A DNA stretch of 64,000 bases from SLST01 sp046538735 (GCA_046538735.1 JBKHII010000008.1:8285-72284); one strand, 5' to 3'; positions 49,981 to 59,142 are shown, counted from the stretch's first letter. Notes: generated by a model from the sequence alone, not told the origin. Numbers and translations are program-made.

Positions 49981-50019
49981 CAATTCGCTGTCTCCGTACA
50001 CTCTCCGATGGAGATAGCT

Positions 50020-50433
50020 GTGAAGAGATTACGTCTTGTGGCTGTGATCGTGTTCGTTGTGTCTGCCGCGGCGCCGCTCGCTGCTCGTGGCAGCCGCGAG
50101 GCCGGCGAGTTGGTGGGACCGGATGATGCCTACGAGCTGGTGCGCGCCGGGGATGCGATCCTCGTGGATGTCCGTGGACCCGATTCGTACGCGGAGTCGC
50201 ACATCGCCGGCGCGTTGAACGTGCCGCTCGGCGAGGTAGGCAGTCGCGCCGAGGAGCTCGCCGCGCGCAACCGCACGATCGTCACCTACTGCAGTTGCCC
50301 TGCGGAGGAAACGAGCATCGCCGCGGCAGACGTGCTCATCGCGCACGGCGTGGAGGACGTCCTCGTGCTGCGCGGTGGTATCCGCGGCTGGGCCGTCGAG
50401 CGTCTGCCGCTACGCTCCGGGACGAGGCCGTGA
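50020..50433 (+). CDS. Periplasmic rhodanese-like protein
   Basis: A 137-residue exported single-domain rhodanese (sulfurtransferase fold). Residues 1-24 form a Sec signal (LVAVIVFVVSAAAPLAARG). The domain shows ILVDVRGPDSYAESHIAGALNVP and the active-site loop YCSCPAEETS with Cys, then VLRGGIRGW. The loop has the sulfur-accepting Cys, though CSCPAEETS differs from the usual CRSGxRS, so the substrate may differ. GTG 50020 is favoured by GGAG 6 nt upstream over ATG 50008, which has no such site. The last 24 bp overlap the convergent transporter gene. Confidence 0.85.
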   Translation: MKRLRLVAVIVFVVSAAAPLAARGSREAGELVGPDDAYELVRAGDAILVDVRGPDSYAESHIAGALNVPLGEVGSRAEELAARNRTIVTYCSCPAEETSIAAADVLIAHGVEDVLVLRGGIRGWAVERLPLRSGTRP

Positions 50434-51318
50434 CGCGCCCGGATCGCGCGACGTGCGTGCCTCCGAGCGGACGAACAGGAAGATTGACAGAAGAATGACC
50501 GCGCCTCCGATCAGCGTGGAGAGCGACGGCACCTCGCCAAAGAGCATCATCGCCAGGAGACTCGCGATCACCGGCTCGCCGAGGATGCTCGTGGAGATCA
50601 CCGTGGGCTTGAGGTACTTGAGCGCCCAGCTGAAGAGGCTGTGACCGAGGAGCGTGCAGATGAAGGCGAGCCCAAAGAAGAGCGCGAGCTCGCGGATCGA
50701 GTAGGGGAAGAGCGGCGTGCCCGTGACGACCGTAGCCCCGAGGAGGAGCACCGTCGCAACCGCGTAGACGATGAACGTGTACGTGTTCACGCCGAGCGAG
50801 CGCCGCACGACGCTCCCCAGCAGCATGTATCCGCTCACCGTGGCCGCGCCGAGGAAGGCGAGCAGGTTCCCGTAGCTTGCCGACGCTCCGTTCCCGAAGC
50901 CTCCCCAGACGAGCATGACGCTCCCGCCGAGGGCGGCGAGCATGGAGAGCACTCCCCGCAGCGAAAGACGCTCGCCGAGCAGCAAGAACCCCACGAGCGC
51001 GACGATGATTGGGTGCGTGGTGACGAGCACCGTTGAGCTCGCGACCGAGGTGTACGAGAGCGAGGTGATCCAGAGGGCGAAGTGGAGCGCGAGGAAGCCG
51101 CCGCTCGCGACCGAGAGAAGCACCGCCGAACGCTTCGTGGGACGCGACGCGGATCGGGACCGCTCGATCGCGAAGAGCGGCAGGACGAGAAGCGTCGTGA
51201 AGAGCATCCGGTAGGTCGCGATCGCGAGCGGCGGCGCGGTCGAGAGACGGATGAGGATCGCCGAGAGCGAGGTGAACACGACCCCGATCGCGACGACGAA
51301 CTGCGGCTTGAGGCGCAT
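50410..51318 (-). CDS. EamA/DMT family transporter
   Basis: A 302-residue inner-membrane transporter with ten hydrophobic helices arranged as two EamA repeats (first about residues 8-140, second 150-285; ILGEPVIASLLAMMLFGEVPS is the second-repeat signature). The family exports amino acids, metabolites or drugs. It begins 9 nt after the CheY-like gene stop and may be co-transcribed with the signalling operon. Substrate unknown. Confidence 0.9.
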   Translation of the reverse strand: MRLKPQFVVAIGVVFTSLSAILIRLSTAPPLAIATYRMLFTTLLVLPLFAIERSRSASRPTKRSAVLLSVASGGFLALHFALWITSLSYTSVASSTVLVTTHPIIVALVGFLLLGERLSLRGVLSMLAALGGSVMLVWGGFGNGASASYGNLLAFLGAATVSGYMLLGSVVRRSLGVNTYTFIVYAVATVLLLGATVVTGTPLFPYSIRELALFFGLAFICTLLGHSLFSWALKYLKPTVISTSILGEPVIASLLAMMLFGEVPSLSTLIGGAVILLSIFLFVRSEARTSRDPGASRPRPGA

Positions 51319-51327
51319 CGGTTCAGG

Positions 51328-51684
51328 CTAATCGAAGAGGCGGTCGATTGCCAGCAGCACCCGCGACGGCTCAAACGGCTTGATGATGAAGTCCCTCGCT
51401 CCCTTTGAGATCGCGTCGAAGACCATGCGCTTCTGACCAACGGCGCTGACGATCACGACCCGCGCGTTCGGGTGCGTGTCCAGCAGACGCTGGAGCGTCT
51501 CGATGCCGTTGAGCTGTGCCATCGTGATGTCGAGCGTGACGAAGTCCGGCTCGTACTGGTCGTAGAGCTCGAGCGCTTCCTCGCCGTTGGCTGCCTCGGC
51601 GACGATCTTGTAGCGCGCCTCGAGGATTTCGCGGAGCCTGATCCGCATGACGGCTGCGTCGTCAACGATCATTCCGGTCGTCAT
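51328..51684 (-). CDS. CheY-like single-domain response regulator
   Basis: A 118-residue receiver domain. Acidic pocket Asp8/Asp9, phosphoacceptor Asp52 (VTLDITM), Ser80 and Lys102 (IKPF) are all in place. No output domain follows, so it works like CheY or as a phosphate shuttle. ATG overlaps the CheX stop (ATGA). Its likely partners are the kinase and CheX phosphatase in the same operon. Confidence 0.95.
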   Translation of the reverse strand: MTTGMIVDDAAVMRIRLREILEARYKIVAEAANGEEALELYDQYEPDFVTLDITMAQLNGIETLQRLLDTHPNARVVIVSAVGQKRMVFDAISKGARDFIIKPFEPSRVLLAIDRLFD

Positions 51685-52157
51685 CGTCCACCCCCATTCT
51701 CGTCGAACGCCACGTTGATCTCGAGCGACCCGATCTCCGATATGAAGCTCAGGCAGAGCGTTGGGATCGTGATGAAGTCGAGCACGATGTCCGTTCCGGT
51801 GAAGACCGCCGGCGGTGTCAGGTGGATCAGCCGGTCGTCGCCGGCGAGCGCGATGCTCGCCTGCCCGGTGATCATGTTCGCGATCTCGCTCACCGCGCTC
51901 GAGGTGAGTCTTCGCAGCTCCTGAGGTAGCTTGTTCGGGATCATCGCCTTCGTAACCGCGTACGCGAAACCGGAATCCATCGAGTAGACGACCTGGCCGC
52001 GAATGCCTCCGGTGATGCCGATCACGATCGCGATCGGCAGGCTCGGAACCGGCGCGCTCTTCTTCGTGAGTCCGTTTCGTGAGAGATGCACGCCGATCTC
52101 CTGCTCGAATACCTTGGTAGCGCCTGAGATGAATACGTTCGCGTACTCGGCCTTCAT
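51681..52157 (-). CDS. cheX: CheX-like chemotaxis phosphatase
   Basis: A 158-residue CheC/CheX/FliY-family protein that would dephosphorylate the CheY-like regulator. The catalytic pair is seen in SEIANMITG (Glu91 and Asn94), once per protein as in CheX, and the fold pattern matches CheX of spirochaetes and Thermotoga. Its ATG overlaps the kinase stop and its stop overlaps the cheY-like ATG, so the three are made together. Confidence 0.9.
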   Translation of the reverse strand: MKAEYANVFISGATKVFEQEIGVHLSRNGLTKKSAPVPSLPIAIVIGITGGIRGQVVYSMDSGFAYAVTKAMIPNKLPQELRRLTSSAVSEIANMITGQASIALAGDDRLIHLTPPAVFTGTDIVLDFITIPTLCLSFISEIGSLEINVAFDENGGGR

Positions 52158-53821
52158 GCCTGCCGCCTCCCTTCGTTCCGCGCGTGATGCTCCGGTACCG
52201 TGATTCTGAACGCTGTGCCTCTGCCCGGGTGCGTCTCCACCGCGATCCTGCCGCCGAGCTTGCGAACCTCCTCGTGGACCGCCGTCAGCCCCACGCCGCG
52301 GCCGGAGATCGGAGTGACCCGATCCGCCGTGGAGAAACCCGAGCCGAAGAGGAGCGTGAGCAGCTGCGCGCGGCTGGGCCGCCGGCCGTCTCGAATGAGA
52401 CCCCGCGATCGTGCGCGCTCCTCGACCGCGGCGAACGAGATGCCGCGCCCGTCGTCGCTGAACGCGATCGTGATGTCGCCCGAGTCGCGCGTGATCTCGA
52501 TGCGAATCTCCCCCTCGGGCGGTTTGCCCTTCAGCTCGCGCTCGGACGGACTCTCGATGCCGTGGTCGATCATGTTCCGCGCGAGGTGCGTGAGCGCGTT
52601 CGCGAGCGATTCGTAGCGATCCGGGAGAACTCGGAACTCGCCCCCGAGCACCTCCACGGGTTTCACGCGTCGGCCCTGTCTTCCCGCAAGATCCTCTACG
52701 AGTTGGGGATACCGGGAGAAGAGATCCGCGATCGGCACGCTGCGGAGTTGTTCCATCGCCCGGACGAGTACCGGGTCGTCCGCGTGTCTCGCCTTGATGT
52801 ACTGCTCCACCTTGCGCATGAGCGGGACCGGGACGCTCACGCTCGAGAGATCGTTGATCCAGCGCTCGCCGAGCGTATCGGCGACGATGTTGTACTCCTC
52901 GTAGAACTGCCGCTTGAGCACGAACGACTCCGCCCCCAGGTCGATCTCTCCCTGGAGGATGGGAAGCGCGGCGAGCTGGTCCTCGAAGCTGTGCGCAACC
53001 TCGCTCGTACGAGAGAAGCCGAGGAAGCTCGCGTTGGCCTTGAACGTGTGGACCTGCGTCGCGAGCCTGCGCGAGGCCGCGGCGTCGATCGGCTGCGGCC
53101 GATGCGTCACCGTCTCGAGCACCTGGAAGAGCTCGTTCGCCTCGTCCACGAAGCTCGCGAAGTACTTGCGGTGCGACACGACGCGCAGGATCAGGTCTCG
53201 TCTGCGGTTCTGCGCCTTGACGGTCGCTTCGAGTTGTTCCTGCTCGGTTACGTCCGTGAGCGCGCACATGACCGTCTCGTCGTCGATCGCCCGGTATGCG
53301 AGCTCGATCGTGCGGTCCCGAATCTGAACGCGACGATCGAGGAGGTCAAAGATCACCTCCGCCTTCGCCTTGCCCATGAAGTAGAGGTCGAGCCCTTCCA
53401 CGAACTCCTGTCTCGGCTTCGCCTCCGTGTAGATCAGATCGGGGAACCGCCGGCCGGCGACCTTTCCGTTGAAGATCTCTTCGCACGCCTTCGAGTACTC
53501 GGGGTGGACGCGGTAGTCGGGACCGAAGGTGAGAAAACCGTCGCCCGCGACGTCCAACATGTTGCGGATCGCTGCGGTGCGCTCGTGGATCTCGCTTTCC
53601 AGCTCGTCGCGCATGGCGCGCGCCCGGTCGTCGCGGCCGCCGAGAATCCAGCCTACGACCGCGAGGACCGGAACGGTCAGGCCGATCATCACGATCAGCA
53701 CGACCGGATCGACCTCGAGCGCGTAGACGAGCGCGACCGCGAGTGCGGGAAAGAGCGCCCCAATCGCCGCCCCGAGGAGTGCGAAGCGAAGACGTGCATG
53801 TGTGAACGGCGTGTTATTCAT
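52154..53821 (-). CDS. Membrane sensor kinase with PAS, HPt and CheA-type ATPase domains
   Basis: A 555-residue protein. Two membrane helices (about 14-34 and 38-60), a PAS domain (86-200), an HPt domain with phosphoacceptor His258 in HTFKANASFLGF, and a HATPase domain of CheA type (380-555; N-box HLARNMIDHGIES, G1 FSDDGRGIS, G2 GRGVGLTAV). No CheW-like domain or receptor-docking part is present, so it is not a classical CheA; it probably senses a signal itself. ATG 53821 is preferred to a TTG 12 nt earlier. TTGACA at 53872-53877 may be its -35 box. Confidence 0.85.
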   Translation of the reverse strand: MNNTPFTHARLRFALLGAAIGALFPALAVALVYALEVDPVVLIVMIGLTVPVLAVVGWILGGRDDRARAMRDELESEIHERTAAIRNMLDVAGDGFLTFGPDYRVHPEYSKACEEIFNGKVAGRRFPDLIYTEAKPRQEFVEGLDLYFMGKAKAEVIFDLLDRRVQIRDRTIELAYRAIDDETVMCALTDVTEQEQLEATVKAQNRRRDLILRVVSHRKYFASFVDEANELFQVLETVTHRPQPIDAAASRRLATQVHTFKANASFLGFSRTSEVAHSFEDQLAALPILQGEIDLGAESFVLKRQFYEEYNIVADTLGERWINDLSSVSVPVPLMRKVEQYIKARHADDPVLVRAMEQLRSVPIADLFSRYPQLVEDLAGRQGRRVKPVEVLGGEFRVLPDRYESLANALTHLARNMIDHGIESPSERELKGKPPEGEIRIEITRDSGDITIAFSDDGRGISFAAVEERARSRGLIRDGRRPSRAQLLTLLFGSGFSTADRVTPISGRGVGLTAVHEEVRKLGGRIAVETHPGRGTAFRITVPEHHARNEGRRQA

Positions 53822-53898
53822 AGCCGGTGCCAAGCATGGTCCCCTAAGACGCTACCGGCGCCGCTTTCGGCTGTCAACTTCTTTTCCGTGCCGTGGGG

Positions 53899-55077
53899 TT
53901 ACCGAAGCGCCCTCATCACCGTCGCGTCCGGCTCGGAGTCGGGTCGGAGCCCCGAGACGTCGCGCATCGCGGCCTCGACTCCCCGCTCCTCACACAGACG
54001 CACGACGCGCTCGTCGCCTTCGTCCACGCGGCCGGACTCGTCTGCCGCCCGGAACCGCAGGGCGGCGAGGTAGACGCGCGCAATCGCGGAGAAGGGGCAA
54101 CCGTGGCGAGCCGCAAGGAGCATCGCGCCCACGAGGCGGTCGTCACGCGCGAGCTTCCGCGGAAGGTCCCGGCCCACGCGGTAGACCGTGTCGCCGAGTG
54201 CACGGTTCTCGAACCGCCGCAGCAGATCGTCGCGATGGCGGTAGAGATCGTCGCGCGTGAACGCACTCCCGTGCTCGCGCAGGAGCGCCTCCGCCGACTC
54301 GGTCATCGCAGCGAAGACGCCTTCGCGGACGCCCGGGGCGGCGAGCGCCTCGTGGATCGTGACCGAGCGTTCCGCCGCGAGGAAACCGAGATACGCGGCC
54401 GCCGCGTGCCCGAGGTTGTGGAGGTAGAGCTTGCGGTCCACGTACGCCGCGATGTCACCCACCGGTTTCACTCCCCGGACCGCCGGGACCGGTCCGAGGA
54501 AGCCCGCCTCGTCAACGATGAGCGTGTTGTACGGCTCCGCGAACACGATGAGCGGATCGCGCTCGGCGACCGCGGCGGGCACGATCGGAACCATCTTGCC
54601 GATGCTCGTTCGCACGAGCCCCGTGATCGCGGACAGCGCGCGGCCCTCGCCGCCGTTCTCGATCATCGCCCGGACCACCGCATCCGCATCGTGGGCGTTC
54701 TCGGCGAGGATAACGTCAAGCGGGACCGATCCTCGGGTTGTATGCCGACGCGCGATTCCCGCTCGCAGCAGGCGCGCCACGCTCGGGAGCGCTGCGGCGC
54801 CGACCGCGGTGGCCGCGAGATCCGCCGCCGCGACCTCTGCCGCGACCGCGTGCTCGTCGCGCGCATCGACCGCGCGGACCCCGGTCACGCGAAGCGTTTC
54901 GTCGTGCCCGTCCGGGTGCTTGACCACCACGTCGTAGGCCGTGCGCCGGTTCAGCTCGCGAACCACGCGCTCGTCCACGTCCACGAAGACGACCTCGTAG
55001 CCGCCGCGCGCGAAGAGCTGTCCCACGAACGAGCGCCCGATCCTTCCCGCGCCGAAGAGGAGGAGTCGCGACTTCAC
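53899..55077 (-). CDS. mtlD: Mannitol-1-phosphate 5-dehydrogenase family protein
   Basis: A 392-residue polyol dehydrogenase, oxidising mannitol 1-phosphate to fructose 6-phosphate with NAD+. The N-terminal LLFGAGRIGRSFVGQLFARGG is the family cofactor motif; FAEPYNTLIVDEAGF, KLYLHNLGHAAAAYLG (catalytic Lys, Asn and His) and FENRALGDTVYRVGRDLPRK follow. GTG 55077 has GGAGGTCGAGC upstream and overlaps the stop of the PfkB kinase gene. Other hexitol phosphates are possible. No mannitol PTS gene lies nearby. Confidence 0.88.
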   Translation of the reverse strand: MKSRLLLFGAGRIGRSFVGQLFARGGYEVVFVDVDERVVRELNRRTAYDVVVKHPDGHDETLRVTGVRAVDARDEHAVAAEVAAADLAATAVGAAALPSVARLLRAGIARRHTTRGSVPLDVILAENAHDADAVVRAMIENGGEGRALSAITGLVRTSIGKMVPIVPAAVAERDPLIVFAEPYNTLIVDEAGFLGPVPAVRGVKPVGDIAAYVDRKLYLHNLGHAAAAYLGFLAAERSVTIHEALAAPGVREGVFAAMTESAEALLREHGSAFTRDDLYRHRDDLLRRFENRALGDTVYRVGRDLPRKLARDDRLVGAMLLAARHGCPFSAIARVYLAALRFRAADESGRVDEGDERVVRLCEERGVEAAMRDVSGLRPDSEPDATVMRALR

Positions 55078-56255
55078 GCTCGACCTCCGTCCGCGTCTCG
55101 GACTCGCCGTGCGAGCTGGGCCACGCGCCCCCGCTTCTCGCCGGTCTTCCTTTCGAGGTAGGTCCCGCCCAGGTGCGTCAGGCAGAATGCTCCGGACGCG
55201 ATCGCCAGATCGATCGCCGGATCGAGGTCGAGGCGCGAGGCGCCCGCGGCGAGCTGCTCCGCGACCGAGGCGACGAGCCCGCCGGCGAAGGTGTCGCCGC
55301 AGCCGGTCGTATCGCCGCCGGCGTGGACGACCTCGTCGCTCTTCGCGTACTCGGCGAGCACCGGCCGCGATCGCGGCGCGAGCCGGCCGAACCGGCGGCC
55401 GGCGGCAGCGTACCACACGGGGCGCGGACCGTCGGTGACCACGGCGGCGTCCGCTCCCTGCTCGAGGAACCAGCGGACCGCCGCGTCCGGGCGCTCGCGG
55501 CCCGAGAGCCGGCGCGCCTCCTCGGCGTCCGCGACGAGGAGATCGGTGTGTTCGTACGCCTCGTCGCTTCCGAGCCGCCATCGCGCCCGCGGATCCGCGA
55601 GCTCGGCGCGGAAGTCGTAGACCGTGTTCACGACCGTGAGCGCGCCCGCGCGGCGTGCATCCGACAGAAGCCGCGGGAGCGCCGCGTGGAGCTGCGGCAC
55701 GAGCGCCGTTCCGCCGAGCTGCACGATGTCCGCTTGCGCAAAGTCGGAGCCGAGCTCCGCGGGGGACAGGTCGGCCGCGGTGCCGAGGACGTTCACGAAG
55801 AGCCGCTCACCCTCGCCGCCGCGGTAGCCGGGGTCGGAGAAGACGTGCGTCGCCGGTGTGGTGCCGGGACGAACCGCGACGCGGCTCGTGTCCAGCGGAG
55901 TCTTCGCAGCCGTTTCCAGGAGGAAGCGGCCTGCGTCGTCCGAGCCGACCGCGCCGAAGAAGCGCACCGCGGCATCCGGGAGGAGCTGCGCCGCGTGGAT
56001 GAGCGAGACGATCGCCGGGCCGCCGGCGTTGGCGCGGTCGGGCGTGCCGGCGGGCGCGACGGACGCGAGTATCGCGTCGATCTGTTGTCCGGAGAATCGT
56101 TCGAGGGCGTCGGCGAAGACGAGGCCGCCGATGGTGAGCCCGCCGTCGCCGGGGGTCCGGCTGAGGAGCCGCTGCACCGCCGGGCTCTCGAAGTCTACGC
56201 CGCGATAGAGGTAGTCGACCAGCGCGCAGCCGGCGCCGTGAATCGTGATGGGCAC
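55074..56255 (-). CDS. PfkB family carbohydrate kinase
   Basis: A 393-residue sugar kinase of the ribokinase/PfkB family. GGPAIVSLIHAAQLL with AVRFFGAVGSDDAG forms the sugar site and HAGGDTTGCGDTFAGGLVASV the anion hole with the catalytic Asp. GTG 56255 is a best guess for the start (no strong ribosome site). It overlaps the mtlD-like gene, suggesting that a free polyol or sugar is phosphorylated here and then oxidised, a route without PTS (inference). Confidence 0.88.
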   Translation of the reverse strand: MPITIHGAGCALVDYLYRGVDFESPAVQRLLSRTPGDGGLTIGGLVFADALERFSGQQIDAILASVAPAGTPDRANAGGPAIVSLIHAAQLLPDAAVRFFGAVGSDDAGRFLLETAAKTPLDTSRVAVRPGTTPATHVFSDPGYRGGEGERLFVNVLGTAADLSPAELGSDFAQADIVQLGGTALVPQLHAALPRLLSDARRAGALTVVNTVYDFRAELADPRARWRLGSDEAYEHTDLLVADAEEARRLSGRERPDAAVRWFLEQGADAAVVTDGPRPVWYAAAGRRFGRLAPRSRPVLAEYAKSDEVVHAGGDTTGCGDTFAGGLVASVAEQLAAGASRLDLDPAIDLAIASGAFCLTHLGGTYLERKTGEKRGRVAQLARRVRDADGGRA

Positions 56256-56282
56256 GGTTCGATCGTACCAGAGGACGCGGAC

Positions 56283-56311
56283 TTGTGCCCATCCGGAGCC
56301 GGGGCTACTAT
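56283..56311 (+). promoter_or_regulatory. Candidate promoter of sulfatase gene
   Basis: TTGTGC (56283-56288), 17-nt spacer and TACTAT (56306-56311) end 5 nt before the ATG, another leaderless-type arrangement, although AAGGA just before the ATG could serve if transcription starts further upstream. Confidence 0.3.
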
Positions 56312-56316
56312 GAAGG

Positions 56317-57672
56317 ATGCCGAACGCGCCGAACGTGATCCTCATCAACTGCGACGACCTGGGGTGGGGCGACCTCGCCTGCTACGGGCATCCCGCGCAC
56401 AAGACGCCGCACCTCGACCGGCTCGCCTCCGAGGGCGTGCGGTTCACCGACTTCTACATGGCGTCCTCGGTCTGCACACCGTCACGCGGCGCGATGCTGA
56501 CCGGCTGCTACCCGCGGCGGATCGGCTTCGGCGAGTTCGACGGCGCGTGGGTGCTCTTCCCCGGGCAGCCGATCGGGCTCAATCCCGCGGAGACGACGAT
56601 TGCCGGGATGCTGAACGACGCCGGCTACGCGACGCGCCTGATCGGCAAGTGGCACTGCGGCGACCAGCCCGAGTTCCTCCCCACGCGCCACGGCTTCAGC
56701 GGCTACTACGGCATCCCGTACAGCAACGACATGGGACGGCAGGCGGGCAAGACCGACTACCCGCCGCTGCCGCTCCTGCGCGACGAAGAGGTGATCGAGG
56801 CGCAGTTCGATCAGGCGTCGCTCACCGAGCGCTACGTGGAGGACGCGATTCGATTCGTGCGGGCGAACCGCGAGCAGCCGTTCTTCCTCTATTTTGCGCA
56901 CATGTACGTCCACCTCCCGCTCTACGTGCAGGAGCGGTTCCTGCGCGAGAGCGAGAACGGCCCGTACGGCGGTGCGGTCGCCGCGATCGATTGGGCGACC
57001 GGGGCGATCATGGCCGAGCTCTCGCGGCTCGGCCTGGAGGAGAACACGCTCGTGCTCTTCACCTCGGACAACGGGAGCCGCGGCGACTTCGGTCCCTCGA
57101 ACGGGCACTTGCGCGGGCACAAGGGCACGACCTGGGAGGGCGGCCAGCGCGTGCCGCTCATCGCGCGGATGCCGGGCCGGATCCCCGCCGGACGCACGGA
57201 GCGCCGGATTGCGGCGTCCATCGATTTCCTCCCCACGATCGCCGCGCTCACCGGCGCCGCGCCGCCCGACCCCACGACGATCGACGGCGTGGACCTCTCC
57301 GGCCTCTTCCTGGGCACGGCCGGCGCGTCACCGCGCGAGAGCTTCTTCTACTACCACTACAATGCGATCGAGGCGGTGCGCGCCGGCGACTGGAAGCTCC
57401 ACCTCCGCAAGCGCGATAACCAGATCGACGAGCTCTACAACCTCCGCGACGATCCGGGCGAGCGACAGAACCGCTTCGCCTCCGAACCGGCGAGAGTCGC
57501 CGCGCTCATGGAGCTCGTGGAGGCGATGCGCACCGACCTGGGCGACGACGCGACCGGCGACGCCGGCACCGTGCGGCCTGCCGGACGCGTGGAGAAGGGA
57601 CGAACGCTCACGACGTTCGATCCGAACCATCCCTACTACATCGCGGAGTACGACCTCGCCGACCGTGGATAA
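56317..57672 (+). CDS. Type I sulfatase (formylglycine-dependent)
   Basis: A 451-residue sulfatase. The N-terminal VILINCDDLGWGDLACYG gives the metal-binding Asp pair; the formylglycine motif CTPSR is at residues 53-57 and is of the Cys type, needing a formylglycine-generating enzyme from elsewhere. GKWHCG and the FTSDNGS metal site complete the active centre. No signal peptide is evident, so it may act in the cytoplasm on imported sulfated sugars. Faces the divergent PfkB gene. Confidence 0.92.
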   Translation: MPNAPNVILINCDDLGWGDLACYGHPAHKTPHLDRLASEGVRFTDFYMASSVCTPSRGAMLTGCYPRRIGFGEFDGAWVLFPGQPIGLNPAETTIAGMLNDAGYATRLIGKWHCGDQPEFLPTRHGFSGYYGIPYSNDMGRQAGKTDYPPLPLLRDEEVIEAQFDQASLTERYVEDAIRFVRANREQPFFLYFAHMYVHLPLYVQERFLRESENGPYGGAVAAIDWATGAIMAELSRLGLEENTLVLFTSDNGSRGDFGPSNGHLRGHKGTTWEGGQRVPLIARMPGRIPAGRTERRIAASIDFLPTIAALTGAAPPDPTTIDGVDLSGLFLGTAGASPRESFFYYHYNAIEAVRAGDWKLHLRKRDNQIDELYNLRDDPGERQNRFASEPARVAALMELVEAMRTDLGDDATGDAGTVRPAGRVEKGRTLTTFDPNHPYYIAEYDLADRG

Positions 57673-57758
57673 CCGGCAGAAAGGGTTGCGCCGCGAAGCC
57701 CATTTCCGTAACATGCCATCGTTGGCACACGCCAAGGGCGTGCGTCCAGGGAGGCATC

Positions 57759-59060
57759 GTGACACGATACGTAGTCGTTGGGACCGGCAGCAGGTCGGAG
57801 ATGTATATCGACGCGATTTCGAAGGAGTACCGGTCCGAGGCGTCGCTCGTGGGGCTCTGCGACCGGAACCTCGGCCGGGCGCGACTCTACCAGCGGCGTG
57901 TACTGGAGGCCGGCGGTGCAGACATTCCCGTCTACGCCGCGGACGACTTCGATCGCATGCTCAGCGAGCAGGCTCCCGACCGCGTGATCGTGACGACCGG
58001 TCCCGACCGCACGCACGCCGACTACATCACGCGCGCGATGCGCGCCGGCTGCGATGTGGTCACCGAGAAGCCGATGACCACCACCCCCGAGCTCGCGCGC
58101 GAGATCCTCCGGGCCCGCGACGAGACGGGGAGGGCGCTCCAGGTCACGTTCAACTACCGCTACTCGCCGGTCCGCAGTCAGGTGCGCGGCATCATCGCGG
58201 ACGGCGAGATCGGCGAGCCGCTCGGCGTGGACTTCGGCTGGTTTCTGGACACGCGCCACGGCGCCGACTACTTCCGCCGCTGGCACCGCCGCCGCGAGAA
58301 CTCCGGCTCGCTCCTCGTCCACAAGTCCACGCACCACTTCGACCTCGTCAACTGGTGGATCGACGATATTCCCGAGGATGTCTTCGCCCACGGCTCGCTC
58401 CGCTACTACACGCCCGAGCGCGCGAAGGCGATCGGGCTCGCCGACCACGGCGACCGTTGCGCCGGCTGTCCCGCCTCCGCGCGCTGTCCCTTCTTTCTGG
58501 ACATGGCCGCGACCGAAGGGCTCAAGGAGCTCTACCTCGATCAGGAGGAGCACGACGGCTACTATCGCGACCGGTGCGTCTTCAGCGACGAGATCGATAT
58601 CTGGGACACGATGAGCGTGAGCGTCCGCTACCGCCGTGGCGCGCTCCTGAGCTACATGCTCCACGCGTACGCGCCGGTGGAGGGGTACCGGATCGCATTC
58701 AACGGGACGAAGGGCCGCCTCGAGCACTACGCGAACGAGACCACGTACATCAACGGCGACGGGACGACTCCCGGCGAGCTCGAACCCGGCAAGGTCGGCA
58801 TCACGTTGATTCCCGAGTTCGAGCGGCCCCGGGTCGTTGAGCCCGCGACGAGCGCCGGCGGCCACGGCGGCGGCGATCCGGCGCTCCTGCGAGACGTCCT
58901 CGCGTGGGACGGAAGCGACCCGCTGCGCCGGCGCGCGAACCAGGTGGACGGCACCTACTCGATTCTGATCGGCGTGGCCGCGTCCATGAGCATCGACCGC
59001 CGGGAGCCCGTGCGGATCGCCGACCTCCTGGGCGACGCGCCGCTGGGCGAGCGGTGGTAG
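57759..59060 (+). CDS. Gfo/Idh/MocA family oxidoreductase with cysteine cluster
   Basis: A 433-residue oxidoreductase. N-terminal VVVGTGSRSEMYIDAI cofactor site, TEKPMTTTPELAREIL with the conserved Lys, and STHHFDLVNWW with the catalytic His. An insert around residues 230-245 holds CAGCPASARCPF, a CxxCx5C cluster often found in family members that bind metal, perhaps for structure. GTG 57759 follows GGGAGGC. It is 86 nt after the sulfatase gene and may process the desulfated sugar (inference). Confidence 0.88.
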   Translation: MTRYVVVGTGSRSEMYIDAISKEYRSEASLVGLCDRNLGRARLYQRRVLEAGGADIPVYAADDFDRMLSEQAPDRVIVTTGPDRTHADYITRAMRAGCDVVTEKPMTTTPELAREILRARDETGRALQVTFNYRYSPVRSQVRGIIADGEIGEPLGVDFGWFLDTRHGADYFRRWHRRRENSGSLLVHKSTHHFDLVNWWIDDIPEDVFAHGSLRYYTPERAKAIGLADHGDRCAGCPASARCPFFLDMAATEGLKELYLDQEEHDGYYRDRCVFSDEIDIWDTMSVSVRYRRGALLSYMLHAYAPVEGYRIAFNGTKGRLEHYANETTYINGDGTTPGELEPGKVGITLIPEFERPRVVEPATSAGGHGGGDPALLRDVLAWDGSDPLRRRANQVDGTYSILIGVAASMSIDRREPVRIADLLGDAPLGERW

Positions 59061-59090
59061 GCGCCGGGGCGCGCCGCCAGGGCATGAAAG

Positions 59091-59113
59091 GGCCGCCCGC
59101 AGGGCGGGCGGCC
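59091..59113 (-). terminator. Terminator of GH10 xylanase gene
   Basis: GGCCGCCCGC / GCGGGCGGCC forms a perfect 10-bp stem with a 3-nt loop between convergent genes; on the minus strand a short CUUUCA follows. Same style as the hairpin at 26977-26999. Confidence 0.65.
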
Positions 59114-59142
59114 GCAGGGTCACTGAGCCTGCTGATCGGCCG

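Noticed and set aside
53821..53844. Seven-codon frame overlapping the sensor kinase start as a regulatory upstream ORF
   Set aside because: A GGGGACC-ATG start is followed by a stop overlapping the kinase ATG, but such tiny frames are common by chance and nothing else supports it.
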